From Chitinophagaceae bacterium (lineage in GTDB: Bacteria; Bacteroidota; Bacteroidia; Chitinophagales; Chitinophagaceae), in the NCBI GenBank assembly GCA_023957755.1, contig JAMLGT010000007.1:124001-188000 (forward strand): 64,000 nucleotides of DNA, read 5' to 3'. The notes under the pieces were generated by a model, which worked only from the letters and a program-made list of their open reading frames with translations, was not told the DNA's origin and ran no database searches. The position numbers and the translations under genes were made by a program. Position 1 is the first letter of the stretch, and each line of letters starts with the position of its first letter. Positions 62,534 to 64,000 of this stretch are shown in pieces.

Positions 62534-64000
62534 ATGAAACCAATAGCATGCTTACTCATCGTTTTTCTTATTGCATTTCGTAGCAACGCCCAAAACGTTG
62601 GCATTGGTACTGCCAATCCATTAAACAAACTGCATATTGCCGGTGGACTTCGGGTGGATACGCTTGCAAATGGTATTGATGCCGGCATCCTGCAACACAA
62701 CAAAGATGGCGTGGTGTTCAGTTTGAAATTTACCGGTCTGTCAACCGATGTACTTCGGGGTGATGGCACATTTGGCGCCGTAGGATCAGGTGGTTCAGGA
62801 TGGCTGCTTAGTGGTAATTCAGGAACAGATCCTAATACACAATTTATTGGAACTATTGACAAAACTCCCTTGCGGTTCAGGATCAATAATGCCAATGCAG
62901 GTCACCTGGATAGTGCTGGATTCAATACATCATTCGGCTTTCGCACTTTTGATTCTTTAACTACCGGAACCTACAATAGTGCATTGGGTTATAAATCTCT
63001 TATCAGTAATACTACCGGAAAATATAATTCAGCTTTGGGGGCAAATGTGCTTCGCTTTAATACTACAGGCGGGCATAATACCGGTATCGGAAACTTATCG
63101 CTTTACAGCAATACAACCGGAAGTGACAATACTGCAATTGGGGATCAATCTATGTCAAATAACACTACCGGTGGATTTAATACTGCTTTAGGAATGCAGT
63201 CTCTATATTCAAATACTACCGGTATTAATAATACCTCATTAGGTGCAAGTACATTGGTTTCCAACTCTGCCGGAAACGGCAATACTGCTGCAGGTAATTA
63301 CAGCCTCAGCGGAAATACTACAGGCGGACAAAATACTGCCATCGGGATTTCGGCAATGGAAGCAAACGAAACAGGGAGTAATAACACGGCAACCGGTAAT
63401 GCAGCTCTACTCAATAATATTTCCGGTTATTCCAATACAGCTATGGGTACCAGTGCTTTGTTTAATAATATTTCAGGAAATAATTTAGTAGCTGTCGGTG
63501 ATTCGGCAATGTATAATCAGAATGGCGGTGGTGGACTGAATACAGCTATTGGTTCTAAAGCTTTATTCAGCAATACAACCGGTTCTAATATCACTGCATT
63601 GGGATATCAGGCAGCCTATTCAAATGCAACTGGTTCATGGTTGACTGCTTTAGGAACAGAAGCATTATACAACAATACTACCGGCGGTTATAATACAGCA
63701 GTAGGTTTCAGAACTTTGTATTCCAATACAACGGGAAATTTTAATACAGGCTCAGGGCAGTATGTAATGAATGCTAATACTGAGGGAAGTAATAATTCTG
63801 CTTTTGGCACTTATTCACTTCAGAACAATACTACAGGTAGCGGTAATACAGTTGCCGGATATTCTGCTTTTAAGAATAATATCACCGGTTCATATAATAT
63901 TGCTATCGGCCTTAGCGCAGGAGAGTCTGCCACCGGTGATTATAACACCATCATTGGAAATACGGCAGGAATAAATAACACAGGGAGTTGGGTAACTATT
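62534..64000 (+). CDS. Partial adhesin-like protein with YadA-head-type repeats
   Basis: Open from ATG 62534 to the window edge, 489 codons; C-terminus missing. A signal peptide is followed by AQNVGIGTANPLNKLHIAGG, the same entry as in the upstream propeller gene. After about residue 140 the protein is built of repeats of about 23 residues based on N-T-T-G-x-x-N-T-A-L-G-x-x-A-L-x-S, such as YNSALGYKSLISNTTGKY and FNTALGMQSLYSNTTGIN. These resemble Hep_Hag/YadA-head collagen-like left-handed coils of trimeric adhesins and phage tail fibres. A C-terminal chaperone (peptidase S74-like) or anchor domain may lie beyond the window. It begins 73 bases after the propeller gene. Confidence 0.83.
   Translation, partial: MKPIACLLIVFLIAFRSNAQNVGIGTANPLNKLHIAGGLRVDTLANGIDAGILQHNKDGVVFSLKFTGLSTDVLRGDGTFGAVGSGGSGWLLSGNSGTDPNTQFIGTIDKTPLRFRINNANAGHLDSAGFNTSFGFRTFDSLTTGTYNSALGYKSLISNTTGKYNSALGANVLRFNTTGGHNTGIGNLSLYSNTTGSDNTAIGDQSMSNNTTGGFNTALGMQSLYSNTTGINNTSLGASTLVSNSAGNGNTAAGNYSLSGNTTGGQNTAIGISAMEANETGSNNTATGNAALLNNISGYSNTAMGTSALFNNISGNNLVAVGDSAMYNQNGGGGLNTAIGSKALFSNTTGSNITALGYQAAYSNATGSWLTALGTEALYNNTTGGYNTAVGFRTLYSNTTGNFNTGSGQYVMNANTEGSNNSAFGTYSLQNNTTGSGNTVAGYSAFKNNITGSYNIAIGLSAGESATGDYNTIIGNTAGINNTGSWVTI
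62955..64000 (+). repeat. Tandem coding repeats of about 69-72 bases
   Basis: The nucleotide units repeat in register with the protein repeats of the adhesin. A common core such as AATACTACCGG or AATACAACCGG recurs about every 70 bases up to the window edge. The units are diverged in sequence and have no unique spacers, so this is not a CRISPR array. Confidence 0.8.

Noticed and set aside
62494-62895. 133-codon minus-strand frame over the start of the adhesin gene
   Set aside because: Antisense to a signal-peptide-bearing open frame that continues to the window edge; proline/serine-rich shadow of Gly-rich coding sequence.
62955-64000. Regular short repeats that might be taken for a CRISPR array
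   Set aside because: Units are diverged, contiguous and in frame with a protein repeat; there are no constant repeats with unique spacers.

Overview
The window looks like a chromosome segment of a Bacteroidota bacterium, most likely in the Chitinophagales. The grounds are repeated TAnnTTTG -7 promoter elements, no strong Shine-Dalgarno use, many secreted enzymes with signal peptides ending in AQ, a LytS/LytTR pair, an ECF sigma factor followed by a periplasmic 'sensor of ECF' protein, and adhesin-type proteins beginning AQNVGIGT. The genus was not determined. No tRNA, rRNA, CRISPR array or insertion sequence was seen.

Layout. (1) 1-9448: mostly minus-strand housekeeping and secreted enzymes: a partial lipoprotein, a DPP IV-like peptidase, a glycosyltransferase with an ABC-F ATPase, a sugar acetyltransferase and a large M14 peptidase. 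(2) 9615-23731: polysaccharide locus part A: RmlB and RmlA, two secreted beta-helix proteins, Wza-like export protein, Wzz-like co-polymerase without a kinase domain, Wzx, Wzy, two glycosyltransferases and an epimerase. (3) 24307-46175: part B: a second Wzx and second Wzy-like protein, two AsnB-type amidotransferases, many glycosyltransferases, a NodB-type deacetylase beside a formyltransferase, UDP-galactopyranose mutase, and a terminal Pgl-like module (PglA-, PglD-, PglE/LegC- and PglC-like). (4) 46349-48092: ECF sigma factor, membrane protein with three VPxxYF repeats, and a small periplasmic protein. (5) 48209-60025: penicillin-acylase-family hydrolase with a dipeptidase, lytic transglycosylase, GH25 lysozyme, MazG-like protein, accA, dapA, esterase, LytTR/LytS pair and rhodanese. 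(6) 60244-64000: an unrecognised protein, a seven-repeat FG-GAP-like propeller and an adhesin with YadA-head-like repeats that runs off the window.

How the genes fit together. The loci at 9.6-46 kb can be read as one composite capsule or exopolysaccharide locus. Nucleotide sugars are made by RmlA/B, the epimerases, Glf and the DegT aminotransferase. The PglC-like phosphoglycosyl transferase primes the undecaprenyl carrier. Glycosyltransferases extend the chain, Wzx/Wzy flip and polymerise it, and Wzz/Wza control length and export. Two Wzx and two Wzy-like genes but only one Wza/Wzz suggest two repeat-unit modules sharing one export machine.

The most notable direct observations are signs of gene decay inside part B. 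One glycosyltransferase has an in-frame amber codon (36836). Its divergent neighbour has lost about 30 C-terminal residues by an apparent one-base insertion in an A6 run (35223-35228). Possible gene scraps lie at 29828-29968 and 24051-24176. Other points of interest are a compact promoter/inverted-repeat/terminator unit at 48170-48237 that may encode a very short RNA, a PglC-like enzyme with Asn where Asp is usual, and a TAnnTTTG element only 4-5 bases ahead of two start codons. Everything was read by eye; no database search or calculation was run.
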